In this document: piece by piece, positions 10,580 through 19,078 of the stretch
Position numbering within the stretch: the stretch's first letter is position 1
How the letters are laid out: every line of letters starts with the position of its first letter
Source: an uncultured Caulobacter sp.
Lineage (GTDB): Bacteria; Pseudomonadota; Alphaproteobacteria; Caulobacterales; Caulobacteraceae
NCBI RefSeq assembly: GCF_937900395.1
Contig: NZ_CALCDX010000243.1
Coordinates: 1-49,515 of the forward strand
Direction of reading: 5' to 3'
DNA length: 49,515 nt
Program-made: the position numbers and the translations under genes
The notes under the pieces: generated by a model
Database searches by the model: none
The model's input: only the letters and a program-made list of their open reading frames with translations
What the model was told of the DNA's origin: nothing

Positions 10580-10585
10580 GTCGGC

Positions 10586-11041
10586 CTACATCTTCCGGAT
10601 TTCAGGACAGGCGTCGGGTTCGGCCGTCCAGCTGATGCTGGCGATCTTCCAGGCGCCGTCGGCCTTGACCAGGGTGAAGACGTCCAGCCCGCAATGGATG
10701 CTCTTGCCGTTGATCGAAAGCTCGTACGGCGCTGAAACGGTCGCCAGTCCGCCGCGGCGAATGATGACCGGCGACCACATCCATTCCTTGGCCCCGGACG
10801 GAGGCTTGGTCCCGAAAGTCTCCTCGAAGCCGAAGCGGCGCAGGGCGGTTTGGCCGTCGGGTCGACTGGTCAACGACATCAGCTGGGCGTTGGGCAGCAG
10901 GGTCGCGCGCATGGCCGCGACGTCGCTCTTCTCGAAGCCGTCGAAGAAAGCCTGGGCGGTCGCCAGCACCGCCTTGTCCTCGGCGTCGGCGGGCGGGGGC
11001 GCGGCGGTCTGGACCGCGGCGGCGATCAGCAGGGCGAGCAT
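10586..11041 (-). CDS. NTF2-like (SnoaL-type) small protein, possibly exported
   Basis: A 151-residue protein with an NTF2/SnoaL-like fold pattern: helix AQAFFDGFEKSDVAAMRATL, a strand region with GRPDGQ-like turns, GLATVSAPYEL, and the closing GAWKIASISWTAEP typical of this superfamily. The first 20 residues are hydrophobic and Ala-rich (LALLIAAAVQTAAPPPADA) and look like a signal peptide, although they lack the usual positive charge after Met. The ATG at 11041 lies 9 bp after the stop of the YkvA-like gene, so both are probably translated from one mRNA. NTF2-like proteins range from enzymes to ligand-binding modules; no catalytic residues can be named here. Confidence 0.75.
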   Translation of the reverse strand: MLALLIAAAVQTAAPPPADAEDKAVLATAQAFFDGFEKSDVAAMRATLLPNAQLMSLTSRPDGQTALRRFGFEETFGTKPPSGAKEWMWSPVIIRRGGLATVSAPYELSINGKSIHCGLDVFTLVKADGAWKIASISWTAEPDACPEIRKM

Positions 11042-11050
11042 GGTCTTTGA

Positions 11051-11461
11051 TCAAGCCTCGTCGGAAAGGCGGCGCAGGAAGGCCTGGGCGGCCTCCTTGT
11101 GGCGGGGCTTCAGCGTCCGACCCAGGATCGCCATCAGGGCCGCGAACACCGCCGCGTCGTCGGTGAAGCCGATCACAGGAAGGATGTCGGGCAGGGCGTC
11201 AGTGGGCAGGACGAAATAGGCCAGGGCCGCCAGCATCATGCCCTTGGCCGCCGTGGGTGTCTCGGGATCGCGGGCGCACCACCAGACCGACAGGGCGTCG
11301 GCGGCGAACGGGACCTTGGCCGCGACCTTGCGGATCTTGGGCAGGAAGCCGCGCTCGACCCGCTCCTCGTTGACGCGCACGGTGGCGGGGACCAGCGCCT
11401 TGGCCGGGTCCAGCACGTCGTTGACGTTTACGTCGGGGGACGGTTTGGCGTCGCCGCTCAT
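11051..11461 (-). CDS. YkvA / DUF1232-family membrane-associated protein
   Basis: A 136-residue protein. Its second half carries the DUF1232 signature ALAYFVLPTDALPDILPVIG (79-98) followed by FTDDAAVFAALMAI, which in this family forms a hydrophobic hairpin. The function of the family is not established. The first 60 residues are charged and probably cytoplasmic. I chose the ATG at 11461 (MSGDAKPSP); longer in-frame extensions run through the divergent dehydrogenase gene and are not credible. It is first in a two-gene unit with the NTF2-like gene. The 72 bp to the divergent SDR start should contain promoters for both directions. Confidence 0.82.
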   Translation of the reverse strand: MSGDAKPSPDVNVNDVLDPAKALVPATVRVNEERVERGFLPKIRKVAAKVPFAADALSVWWCARDPETPTAAKGMMLAALAYFVLPTDALPDILPVIGFTDDAAVFAALMAILGRTLKPRHKEAAQAFLRRLSDEA

Positions 11462-11533
11462 CGGTCTAAACCTCTGTTCCAAGTTCGATCCTAAACGCGA
11501 ACCGATCAAACGCGAAGCTAAGGGGAAACGCCC

Positions 11534-12316
<783 letters not shown>

Positions 12317-12327
12317 GGCGGACAGTT

Positions 12328-12440
12328 CCTCCCCCGCCAGCGGGGGAGGTGGCCCAGAGGGCCGGAGGGGGCGAGCTGGGCGCAAGCCGCATTGGCCCCC
12401 TCAGTCACTCCGTGACAGCTCCCCCGCATCGCGGGGGAGC
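12328..12440. repeat. CCCCC(G)-rich palindromic intergenic repeat
   Basis: Two near-perfect hairpins bound the element: CCTCCCCCGCCAGCGGGGGAGG (12328-12349) and a similar one at 12418-12440. Between them AGGGGGC pairs with GCCCCCT, and TCACTCCGTGA (a short palindrome) follows. The whole can form a multi-stem cruciform. It fills the gap between the convergent SDR and lipoprotein genes and may end both transcripts. Repeats of this form (CTCCCCCGC, GGTGGC, CAGTCACTCCGTGACAGCTCCCCC) are widespread in Caulobacterales and related groups. Confidence 0.8.
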
Positions 12441-12450
12441 ATCTGCTTCT

Positions 12451-13038
12451 CTACTTCGCTTCCGGCCGGACGATCGTGCTGGCTAGGTTCGCCATGATCT
12501 CGCGGGCGTCGTAGGCGCGGGGATCGCCCTGCGGCTTCTGGCCCTTGTGCATCACGATCTCGGCGCCGGCCTCGAACTTCTCGACCGTGCGAATCTGAGC
12601 GCGGTCGGCGAAGAAGGGGTCACCCCAGAAAGGGTCCCAGGTCCGCCAGCCATAAGACGGGCCGTAATAGCGCCAGGACGGGCGCCAATAGCCGTACGGA
12701 CCCCAGCCGAACGCGGGACGGGCCAGCGGGTCGGGCTCGACATAGGTGCGGGCGGTGCGATCGGTGCGGTGGTCGGCGGTCTCGAACCAGTCGTAACCCT
12801 GCTGCACGGTCAGCTCGGCCGACCGATAAAGCAGATAGCGCTCGACCGTTTCGCGCGAGGTCAGGCTGTTGCCCGCGAAACTGACGCGATAGCGGTCGCC
12901 TTCCAGCTTCTGCTCGGAGAAGCCGCCCGTAACGGCGCCCGAGGTCACCTTGGGCTGATACGGAGTGGGGGTGGCGCAGGCGGATAGCCCCGCGGCGATC
13001 GCCAGAGCCGCGGCGACGGCGACCTTTTTCATGGACAT
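12451..13038 (-). CDS. CC0125/CC1285-family lipoprotein
   Basis: A 195-residue predicted lipoprotein: Lys-Lys after the start, a hydrophobic stretch, then lipobox LSAC with Cys21. The mature part contains GGFSEQKLEGDRYRVSFAGN and SRETVERYLLYRSAELTVQQGYDWF, the pattern of the CC0125/CC1285 lipoprotein family first named in Caulobacter, whose function is unknown. A central stretch (about 103-140) is rich in Trp, Tyr, Gly and Pro (FGWGPYGYWRPSWRYYGPSYG) and is likely extended or surface-exposed. I chose ATG 13038 rather than an in-frame TTG five codons earlier, because AAGGAG lies 6 nt before this ATG; the TTG would place the ribosome binding site inside the coding region. Anchoring in the outer membrane is inferred. 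Confidence 0.85.
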   Translation of the reverse strand: MSMKKVAVAAALAIAAGLSACATPTPYQPKVTSGAVTGGFSEQKLEGDRYRVSFAGNSLTSRETVERYLLYRSAELTVQQGYDWFETADHRTDRTARTYVEPDPLARPAFGWGPYGYWRPSWRYYGPSYGWRTWDPFWGDPFFADRAQIRTVEKFEAGAEIVMHKGQKPQGDPRAYDAREIMANLASTIVRPEAK

Positions 13039-13147
13039 GACTTGCTCCTTCAAGCGGAGTCCTCAGTGTTTGGAGTCAACTCTGGCCGGGCTTTGTGGTT
13101 TCGCCAAGGCGCAGTTTGCAACCGTCTTGAAATCTAGGGTGTCGGGA

Positions 13148-13780
13148 TCACCCGCGCGAGACGATCAGGATCGCGGCGGTGATCAGCAGCACGCCGACCA
13201 GCAGGGCGAACCCGCGCCGGAACCCGGGCTCGTTCATGCGGCTGGACAGGGCCGCGCCGCCCAGGCCGTAGCTGGACATGCTGATCAGGTCCATGCCGAT
13301 GGTCGCGCAGGCGAACATGACGAGCTGCGGGGCCAAGGGTCTTTTGATGTCCAGGAACGGCGGCAGCACGCCCGAGAAGAACAGCAGGATCTTCGGATTG
13401 GCGATCTGGACCATGAAGCCGTCGAGGAAGGCCGAGCGCCCGGCCCGCACCGTGGCCGAGGCGTGGCTTTCGAGGTTCTTGATCCCAGCCCACAGCGACT
13501 TCAGCCCCAGCCACACCAGATAGGCCGCTCCGCCCAGCGCCAGGACGTGGAAGGCCTTGGGGAAGGCGATGATCAGGGCGCCCAGGCCCAGGGCCGAGCC
13601 GGTGAACCAGACCAGGGTGGCGGTGTTCATGCCGACCACGCCCAGCAGCGCCGCGCCCTTGCCGCGCTCCATGCCGGTGGCGATGGCGAACAGATTGGCC
13701 GGTCCCGGCGTGATGGCCATGACGAACATGGCGACCAGGAAGGCGCCGTAGCGGGCGGGATCGACGGGCAGGTGGTCCAT
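13148..13780 (-). CDS. LysE/RhtB-family amino acid exporter
   Basis: A 210-residue inner-membrane protein with about six hydrophobic segments. AFLVAMFVMAITPGPANLF at the start and GAAYLVWLGLKSLW (around 80-95) are hallmarks of the RhtB/LysE superfamily, which exports amino acids such as homoserine, threonine or lysine. GFMVQIANPKILLFF in the second half is also diagnostic. I start at ATG 13780 (MDHLPVDPARYG), giving the usual family length; a TTG 12 codons upstream (13816) would add residues absent from the family, though it cannot be excluded. It follows a MAPEG gene on the same strand by 43 bp and is probably co-transcribed with it. The exported substrate is unknown. Confidence 0.87.
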   Translation of the reverse strand: MDHLPVDPARYGAFLVAMFVMAITPGPANLFAIATGMERGKGAALLGVVGMNTATLVWFTGSALGLGALIIAFPKAFHVLALGGAAYLVWLGLKSLWAGIKNLESHASATVRAGRSAFLDGFMVQIANPKILLFFSGVLPPFLDIKRPLAPQLVMFACATIGMDLISMSSYGLGGAALSSRMNEPGFRRGFALLVGVLLITAAILIVSRG

Positions 13781-13823
13781 GGCGCGGATATAGGCCGCCG
13801 CGCCATGCCAATCCAAGCGGAGC

Positions 13824-14231
13824 TTAGGCCCCGATCACCGCATAGACCCAGATCGCCCGGCCCAGGGCGCCGAACACCAGCACCGCCGTCGCCAGCGCCT
13901 GGATGACGAAGCCCAGCTCGCGCTTCTTCGGATCGGCGGCGTAGCCGAGGGCGTAGATGATCCGGCCGACGATCCACACCACGCCCATAGCGGCCGCGAA
14001 CAGATCGTTCCAGTAGATGGCGAACAGCCACAGCGCCGGCAGATAGATGACCAGCCACTCGACCGTATTGGCCTGGACGCGGATGTGGCGCTCCAGCTCG
14101 GGATCGCCGGTCATGGCGGGGGCGTCGATGCCGGTCCGCCGGCGCGCGCCGGGAATGCGCAGGATCATCCAGACATAGACCAGCAGGGACAGCAGGGTGA
14201 CGATCGCCACCAGGGCGTGGGACTGATGCAT
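13824..14231 (-). CDS. MAPEG-family integral membrane protein
   Basis: A 135-residue protein with four hydrophobic segments. The MAPEG pattern is seen in ERHIRVQANTVEWLVIYLP (about 47-65), where the glutathione-binding Arg, Asn and Glu of the family fall, and in the later GRIIYALGYAADPKKRELGF (about 88-107). MAPEG proteins are membrane enzymes in glutathione or eicosanoid metabolism in eukaryotes; bacterial members mostly lack a defined substrate. The ATG at 14231 has TTAGTTCCTCC on the plus strand (GAGGAA on the minus strand) about 5 nt upstream as its ribosome binding site. It is followed by the LysE-type exporter gene. The 171 bp to the divergent KTSC gene presumably hold both promoters. 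Confidence 0.87.
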   Translation of the reverse strand: MHQSHALVAIVTLLSLLVYVWMILRIPGARRRTGIDAPAMTGDPELERHIRVQANTVEWLVIYLPALWLFAIYWNDLFAAAMGVVWIVGRIIYALGYAADPKKRELGFVIQALATAVLVFGALGRAIWVYAVIGA

Positions 14232-14402
14232 GCTTAGTTCCTCCCCGCGGCTTCGCGCCGCTACGCAGCGACACTATTCGTATTCGCCCTGAGTTTGCAC
14301 GCGGCGATCACAGGCCTATCAGACGCGCGCACGCCGGGAACCCGGCCGGGTTTCGTTCGCTCCTAGGACTGAACGACCCCTTCGCGGAGGCTTCGTAAAG
14401 CC

Positions 14403-14603
14403 ATGCATGTGGACTCCACGGCGATCCGGGAGATCGACTACTCCCCCGAGCACGGCAAGCTGTTCGTCACGTTCAGCGACGGCGACGAATACGTCTATGT
14501 CGGCGTCCCCGAGCGCGTCGGCCAGGCGTTCTTCCGCGCGCCGTCCAAGGGGCGGTTCTTCCAGCGGATGATCCGCGACCGGTATCCGTACAATCGGGTC
14601 TAG
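14403..14603 (+). CDS. KTSC-domain small protein
   Basis: A 66-residue protein that consists almost wholly of a KTSC domain: VDSTAIREIDYSPEHGKLFV, then FSDGDEYVYVGVP, then FFRAPSKGRFF near the C-terminus. The domain is small and beta-rich and occurs alone or fused to nucleic-acid-related enzymes; its function is not established. GGAGG lies about 12 nt before the ATG at 14403, a rather long spacing, but no better in-frame start is available. It converges on argG and is followed by a terminator hairpin. Confidence 0.8.
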   Translation: MHVDSTAIREIDYSPEHGKLFVTFSDGDEYVYVGVPERVGQAFFRAPSKGRFFQRMIRDRYPYNRV

Positions 14604-14614
14604 CGCCAAAAGGA

Positions 14615-14646
14615 AAGGGCGCCGCGAGTTGCCTCGCGACGCCCTT
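14615..14646. terminator. Bidirectional terminator between the KTSC gene and argG
   Basis: AAGGGCGCCGCGAG (14615-14628) and CTCGCGACGCCCTT (14633-14646) make a 14 bp stem with one mismatch and a TTGC loop. On the minus strand it is followed by TTTCCTTTT, which suits intrinsic termination of argG; on the plus strand a T-rich stretch follows more loosely. It lies between the two convergent stops. Confidence 0.85.
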
Positions 14647-14670
14647 CAATCTTCAAGCTTTTAACCGCGC

Positions 14671-15897
14671 CTAGCCGCGCTTGTCGCGCTTGGCCAGAAC
14701 CCGCAGGCGCAGGGCGTTCAGCTTGATGAAGCCGCCGGCGTCGCGGTGGTCGTAGGCGACCTTGCCTTCCTCGAAGGTGACCAGGTCCTGGTCGTACAGC
14801 GAGTAGGGGCTGGTGCGGCCGATCACGGTGACGTTGCCCTTGTAGAGCTTCACGCGCACCTGACCCGAGACCTTGGTCTGGCTGTAGTCGATGGCGGCCT
14901 GCAGCATCTCGCGCTCGGGCGAGAACCAGAAGCCGTTGTAGATCAAGCTGGCGTACTTCGGCATCAGCTCGTCCTTCAGGTGCATCGCGCCGCGGTCCAG
15001 CGTGATGCTCTCGATGCCGCGGTGGGCGGCCAGCAGGATCGTGCCGCCGGGGGTCTCGTAGACGCCGCGCGACTTCATGCCGACGAAGCGGTTCTCGACC
15101 AGGTCGAGGCGGCCGATGCCGTTGTCGCGGCCCAGCTCGTTCAGCTTGGTCAGCAGCGCAGCCGGGCTCATCGCCACGCCGTCGATGGCGACCGGGTCGC
15201 CCTTCTCGAAGTCGATGGTGATGATGGTCGGCTTGTCCGGCGCGTCTTCCGGCGCGATCGTGCGCATGTGGACGAACTCGGGGGCCTCGACCGCCGGGTC
15301 TTCCAGGACCTTACCTTCCGAGCTTGAGTGCAGCAGGTTGGCGTCGACGCTGAACGGCGCTTCGCCGCGCTTGTCCTTGGTGATCTGGATCTGGTGCTTC
15401 TCGGCGAAGTCCAGCAGGGCCTCGCGGGACTTGAAGTCCCACTCGCGCCAGGGGGCGATCACGGTGATGTCGGGCTCGAGGCCGTAGTAGCCGAGCTCGA
15501 AGCGGACCTGGTCGTTGCCCTTGCCGGTCGCGCCGTGGCTGACGGCGTCGGCGCCGGTCTTGCGGGCGATCTCGATCTGCTTCTTGGCGATCAGCGGACG
15601 GGCGATCGAGGTGCCCAGCAGGTACTGGCCCTCATAGACCGTGTTGGCGCGGAACATCGGGAAGACGTAGTCGCGGACGAACTCCTCGCGGACGTCCTCG
15701 ATGAAGATGTTCTCGGGCTTCACGCCGGCGGCCAGGGCCTTGGCGCGCGCCGGTTCGATCTCTTCGCCCTGGCCGAGGTCGGCCGTGAAGGTCACGACTT
15801 CCGCGCCGTACTCGGTCTGCAGCCACTTCAGGATGATCGAGGTGTCGAGGCCGCCCGAATAGGCGAGCACGACCTTCTTCACGGACTTGTCGGCCAT
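14671..15897 (-). CDS. argG: Argininosuccinate synthase ArgG
   Basis: ArgG joins citrulline and aspartate with ATP to form argininosuccinate, the penultimate step of arginine synthesis. The 408-residue product has the ATP-binding loop AYSGGLDTS (12-20), TADLGQGEE, the citrulline and aspartate contact segments SHGATGKGNDQVRFE and GRLDLVENRFVG, and YETPGGTIL, all in normal order for the type-1 family. The start is ATG 15897 (MADKSVKKVVLAYSGG) with GGAAGGA about 6 nt upstream; nine more in-frame codons upstream would not add family sequence. It lies 82 bp downstream of the small membrane protein gene on the same strand. A TTGACCC upstream in that gap may be a -35 element, but no good -10 partner was found. 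Confidence 0.97.
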   Translation of the reverse strand: MADKSVKKVVLAYSGGLDTSIILKWLQTEYGAEVVTFTADLGQGEEIEPARAKALAAGVKPENIFIEDVREEFVRDYVFPMFRANTVYEGQYLLGTSIARPLIAKKQIEIARKTGADAVSHGATGKGNDQVRFELGYYGLEPDITVIAPWREWDFKSREALLDFAEKHQIQITKDKRGEAPFSVDANLLHSSSEGKVLEDPAVEAPEFVHMRTIAPEDAPDKPTIITIDFEKGDPVAIDGVAMSPAALLTKLNELGRDNGIGRLDLVENRFVGMKSRGVYETPGGTILLAAHRGIESITLDRGAMHLKDELMPKYASLIYNGFWFSPEREMLQAAIDYSQTKVSGQVRVKLYKGNVTVIGRTSPYSLYDQDLVTFEEGKVAYDHRDAGGFIKLNALRLRVLAKRDKRG

Positions 15898-15979
15898 GAG
15901 GGGTCCTTCCGGAGAGAAACACAAAGTCGCGCGCCTTCAACGGGATCAGGACGCGCGGGTCAAGCTCAAATGAGCGCGG

Positions 15980-16342
15980 CTAGAGATGACCCTCATCCTG
16001 CAGCGTCTTGATGACGAACCGCAGGTGGAACAGCTGGGAGAGCGCCAGGCTGGCGGCGATCGTGGCGCGGACCAGGAAGATGATGGTCGCCTGCACCGGA
16101 TCGGTCGTGAAGGTCGCTTGGGTCAGGGTGAAGGACAGCAGCACGACGATCGCGATCAACGGGATCGCGAGCAGGCCGAGCGGCTTGGAAAGGCGCGCGA
16201 GCGGCTGGCCGTCGCGGCTCCACAGCATCGGGATCGAGACGTCCTTGCCGATCCGCTTCCACGCGCCCTGGGCGGTGGCGGCGATGATGGCCAGGGCGGC
16301 GATCGACAAACCGTCGCCCAGGACGCGGAGGGTCGTCTCCAC
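15980..16342 (-). CDS. Small membrane protein coupled to kup
   Basis: A 120-residue protein with three hydrophobic segments (about 12-28, 56-74 and 82-106) and a basic tail. I do not recognise a named family. It starts with GTG at 16342, only 3 bp after the kup stop (16346-16348), so translation is probably coupled to kup. AGGTGA inside the 3' end of kup is a plausible ribosome binding site. The tight linkage suggests a role with potassium transport or membrane physiology, but this is inference from position only. Confidence 0.7.
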   Translation of the reverse strand: METTLRVLGDGLSIAALAIIAATAQGAWKRIGKDVSIPMLWSRDGQPLARLSKPLGLLAIPLIAIVVLLSFTLTQATFTTDPVQATIIFLVRATIAASLALSQLFHLRFVIKTLQDEGHL

Positions 16343-16345
16343 CGC

Positions 16346-18331
16346 CTACACCGTCACCTGGGCGCCCAGCTCGACCACGCGGCCGGGCGGGATCTTGAAG
16401 AAGTCCGTCGGATTGGCGGCGTTCTTCATCAGGTAGATGAACAGGCGGTCCTGCCACAGCGGCATGCCGCTGTTGGCCGACGGCACGATCGAGCGTCTCC
16501 CCAAGAAGAAGCTGGTGGCCATGATGTCGAACTTCAGCCCCTGCTTGCGACACACGGCCAGGGCCTTGGGGATGTTCGGGCTTTCCATGAAGCCGTAGTT
16601 GACGATGACCTTCTTGAAGTCGTCGTTGACCTTCTCGATCTTGACCCGGTCCTCCTCGTTGACGCGGGGCGTCTCGGTGGTGCGGACCGTCAGGATGACG
16701 TTGCGCTCGTGCAGGACCTTGTTGTGCTTGAGGTTGTGCATCAGGGCGACCGGCGTCATGTCCGGGTCGGAGGTCAGGAAGATCGCCGTGCCGGGCGCGC
16801 GGTGCGGCGCCCGCGCGCGCAGGATCTCCATCAGGTCGACCAGGGGCACGCTGTCGCGGCGGGTCTTGGCCGACAGGATCGCCGCCCCGCGGGTCCAGGT
16901 CCACATGATCAGCACCAGGACGCCGCCGAACACCAGCGGCAGCCAGGCGCCGTCGGGGATCTTCAGCATGTTCGAGGCGATGAACACCATGTCCAGGGCG
17001 GCCAGCGGCACCAGCAGCAGGGCGGTCTGGCCCAGATTCCACTTCCAGACGCGGCGGATGACGACGTAGGCCAGCAGGGTGTCGACGAACATCGCGCCGG
17101 TGACGGCGATGCCGTAGGCGCTGGCCAGCTTGTGGGAGCTCTGGAAGGCGAACAGCAGCACCAGGACGCCGATCAGCAGGAACTGATTGACCGCCGGCAC
17201 GAAGATCTGGCCGGCCTGGGTTTCCGAGGTGCGCTTGATTTCGATGCGCGGCAGCAGGCCCAGCTGCACGGCCTGCTGGGTCATCGAGAAGGCGCCGGTG
17301 ATCACGGCCTGGCTGGCGATGACCGTGGCGACCGTGGCCATCAGCAGCACGGGCCAATAGGCGAAGCCGGGCACCATCTCCCAGAACGGGTTGTGGCGGG
17401 CGGCCGGATGATCCAGCACCAGGGCGCCTTGGCCCAGATAGTTCAGGGCCAGGCACGGGAAGACCAGGCACAGCCACGCGGCCTGGATCGGCCGCTTCCC
17501 GAAGTGGCCCATGTCGGCGTACAGCGCCTCGGCCCCGGTCACCACCAGGAACACGCTGCCCAGGATGACAAAGCCCAGGAAGCCGTTCTCCAGCAGGAAG
17601 CGCAGGCCGTACCAGGGATTGAAGGCGCGGAAGATCGACGGGTCGTCGGCCAGATGGAAGGCGCCCAGGGCACCCAGGATCAGGAACCAGATCGCGGTGA
17701 TCGGTCCGAACAGCGAGGCCATTCGGTGCGTGCCCTTGGCCTGGACCAGGAACAGGGCGATCAGGATGCCGGCCGAGATCGGCAGGATGTAGGGCGACAG
17801 GGCCTTGCCCACGTGCGGCGCGTCCTTCAGGCCCTCGACGGCCGAGAGCACCGAGATGGCGGGCGTAATGATGCCGTCGCCATAGAACAGCGCCGCCCCG
17901 ATCACGCCGAGGAAGAACACGGCGACCGAGCGCTTGCGGCCCGCGCCGCCCAGGGCCTTCTGGGCCAAGGCCATCAGGGCCAGGGTGCCGCCCTCGCCCT
18001 TGTTGTCGGCGCGCATGAAGAAGATGACGTACTTGATCGTCACGAACAGGGTCATGGTCCACAGGACCAGGGACACCACGCCCAGCACCGCGTGCTCGGT
18101 CGCGGTGGTGCTGCGCGAGTGCGCCAACGCCTCGCGAAGGGCGTACAGCGGGCTGGTGCCGATGTCGCCGAAGACGACGCCGATCGAGCCCAGGGCCAGG
18201 GCCATGAAGCCATGACCCTTCACGTCATGGCCGTGCCCCGACCCATTCGGCGGGCCGCCATCCTGCGATGGAATGTCGGAAGACGCGGGGGCGCAGTCGG
18301 AAGCGGGTGCGCCTGAGGCTTCGGAAGCCAT
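16346..18331 (-). CDS. kup: Potassium uptake protein Kup
   Basis: Kup is a proton-coupled K+ importer of the inner membrane. The 661-residue product has a variable hydrophilic N-terminus of about 40 residues, then ALGSIGVVFGDIGTSPLYA, the signature of the family, and about 12 hydrophobic segments to residue 450. LFYGDGIITPAISVLSAVEG (about 127-146) and GAEALYADMGHFG (about 247-259) are further hallmarks. The C-terminal cytoplasmic part includes AIFLTSDP and ends in VELGAQVTV. ATG 18331 has GGAGGG a few bases upstream. It is the first gene of a unit with the small membrane protein. It is divergent from the Rrf2 regulator; a candidate promoter lies at 18394-18422. Confidence 0.95.
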   Translation of the reverse strand: MASEASGAPASDCAPASSDIPSQDGGPPNGSGHGHDVKGHGFMALALGSIGVVFGDIGTSPLYALREALAHSRSTTATEHAVLGVVSLVLWTMTLFVTIKYVIFFMRADNKGEGGTLALMALAQKALGGAGRKRSVAVFFLGVIGAALFYGDGIITPAISVLSAVEGLKDAPHVGKALSPYILPISAGILIALFLVQAKGTHRMASLFGPITAIWFLILGALGAFHLADDPSIFRAFNPWYGLRFLLENGFLGFVILGSVFLVVTGAEALYADMGHFGKRPIQAAWLCLVFPCLALNYLGQGALVLDHPAARHNPFWEMVPGFAYWPVLLMATVATVIASQAVITGAFSMTQQAVQLGLLPRIEIKRTSETQAGQIFVPAVNQFLLIGVLVLLFAFQSSHKLASAYGIAVTGAMFVDTLLAYVVIRRVWKWNLGQTALLLVPLAALDMVFIASNMLKIPDGAWLPLVFGGVLVLIMWTWTRGAAILSAKTRRDSVPLVDLMEILRARAPHRAPGTAIFLTSDPDMTPVALMHNLKHNKVLHERNVILTVRTTETPRVNEEDRVKIEKVNDDFKKVIVNYGFMESPNIPKALAVCRKQGLKFDIMATSFFLGRRSIVPSANSGMPLWQDRLFIYLMKNAANPTDFFKIPPGRVVELGAQVTV

Positions 18332-18393
18332 TCAATCCCTCCGGGCCGCCCTCGCAAAACGCTGTCGGCCGACCCATATCGATCAAGCGCGGC

Positions 18394-18422
18394 GCGATAC
18401 ACCCAATTTACGATGGGTTCAA
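18394..18422 (-). promoter_or_regulatory. Possible kup promoter
   Basis: On the minus strand TTGAAC (18417-18422) and TATCGC (18394-18399) are 17 bp apart, the normal spacing for a housekeeping promoter, and point towards kup. The -10 is imperfect and the leader would be about 55 nt. Weak support. Confidence 0.3.
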
Positions 18423-18512
18423 TCGTCCCCTAACGTCGCATCGCGCGGCGACGTCAGGATTAAACAGTTTTCAGTTGAACGCGCCCGCGACAACCTTACG
18501 TTCCCGGTAGAG

Positions 18513-18935
18513 ATGTCCGACAGTCAAAAATTCCCCGTGGCGGCGCACGCCCTGGCCTATCTGGCGCACAAGGAGGCGTTTTCCGCCGACCGCGCCGTGG
18601 CCAGCGCCGAGCTGGCCGCCTCGGTCCCGACCAATCCGGTCGTGGTCCGCCGGGTCACCGCCATGCTGGGCAAGGCGGGGCTGATCGGCGCGCGCGCCGG
18701 CGCCAACGGCGGCGCCTGGCTGCTGAAGCCGGCCGAGGCCATCACGCTCGACGTCGTCCTGAAGGCCGTCAACGGCTGCGCCCACCTCGGCGTCGCGCCC
18801 AAGGGCGTCAAGGGCTGCCCGGTCGGCGAGAAGATTCCCGACGCGGTCCGTTCGGCCATCGAGGCGGCCGACGCCGCCGCCGCCGCGCGCCTGGGCCAGA
18901 TCACGGTCGCCGACCTCCTCGCCGACGCGCACTAA
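18513..18935 (+). CDS. Rrf2-family transcriptional regulator with two cysteines
   Basis: A 140-residue winged-helix regulator. The N-terminal part carries PVAAHALAYLAH and a recognition region TNPVVVRRVTAMLGKAGLIG followed by the wing ARAGANGGAWLL, typical of Rrf2 proteins. The sensing loop holds only two cysteines, C89 and C102 (NGC and KGC), not the three that IscR and other Fe-S members use, so a thiol switch is more likely than a 2Fe-2S cluster; this is inference. The ATG at 18513 was chosen because MSDSQKFPVAAHALAYL matches family starts; the longer open frame upstream crosses the kup promoter region. The WrbA-like flavoprotein gene follows 143 bp downstream on the same strand and is the likely target. 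Confidence 0.87.
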   Translation: MSDSQKFPVAAHALAYLAHKEAFSADRAVASAELAASVPTNPVVVRRVTAMLGKAGLIGARAGANGGAWLLKPAEAITLDVVLKAVNGCAHLGVAPKGVKGCPVGEKIPDAVRSAIEAADAAAAARLGQITVADLLADAH

Positions 18936-18990
18936 GGGCTTCGGGGCGAGCCTTCAGTCGGGCTGAAAACCGACCATAGAAAAATTGCAC

Positions 18991-19042
18991 CAACTTTTGT
19001 TGCTGATCCCCCTGGCGGTCGCGCTGGCGCTTATTACGTAAT
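18991..19042. promoter_or_regulatory. Palindromes upstream of the WrbA-like gene, candidate Rrf2 operator
   Basis: The 143 bp between the Rrf2 gene and the WrbA-like gene hold two perfect palindromes in an AT-richer stretch: CAACTTTTGTTG (18991-19002, 4 bp arms, 4 nt centre) and ATTACGTAAT (19033-19042). Either could be an operator for the adjacent regulator. No confident -35/-10 pair was identified. Confidence 0.35.
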
Positions 19043-19078
19043 CGCTACCGTTTCAGTTCCCAATCGGAGGGATCAACC

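Noticed and set aside
13781..13816. TTG start giving a 222-residue LysE-type protein
   Set aside because: The extra 12 residues do not look like the family and there is no better ribosome binding site than for ATG 13780. Kept only as an alternative.
14353..14370. Possible GGAAC...CGTT stress promoter before the KTSC gene
   Set aside because: The boxes in the stretch around GGGAACCCGG and TTTCGTTCG are only about 12 bp apart, too short for the EcfG/SigT consensus of 16-17 bp.
15986..18316. Long plus-strand open frame across kup and the small membrane gene
   Set aside because: The product is a Gln/His/Asp/Arg-rich string without motifs and runs antisense to a clear Kup protein.
18273..18512. 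80-codon upstream extension of the Rrf2 gene
   Set aside because: It overlaps the kup start and control region, and the Rrf2 fold begins right at the ATG at 18513.
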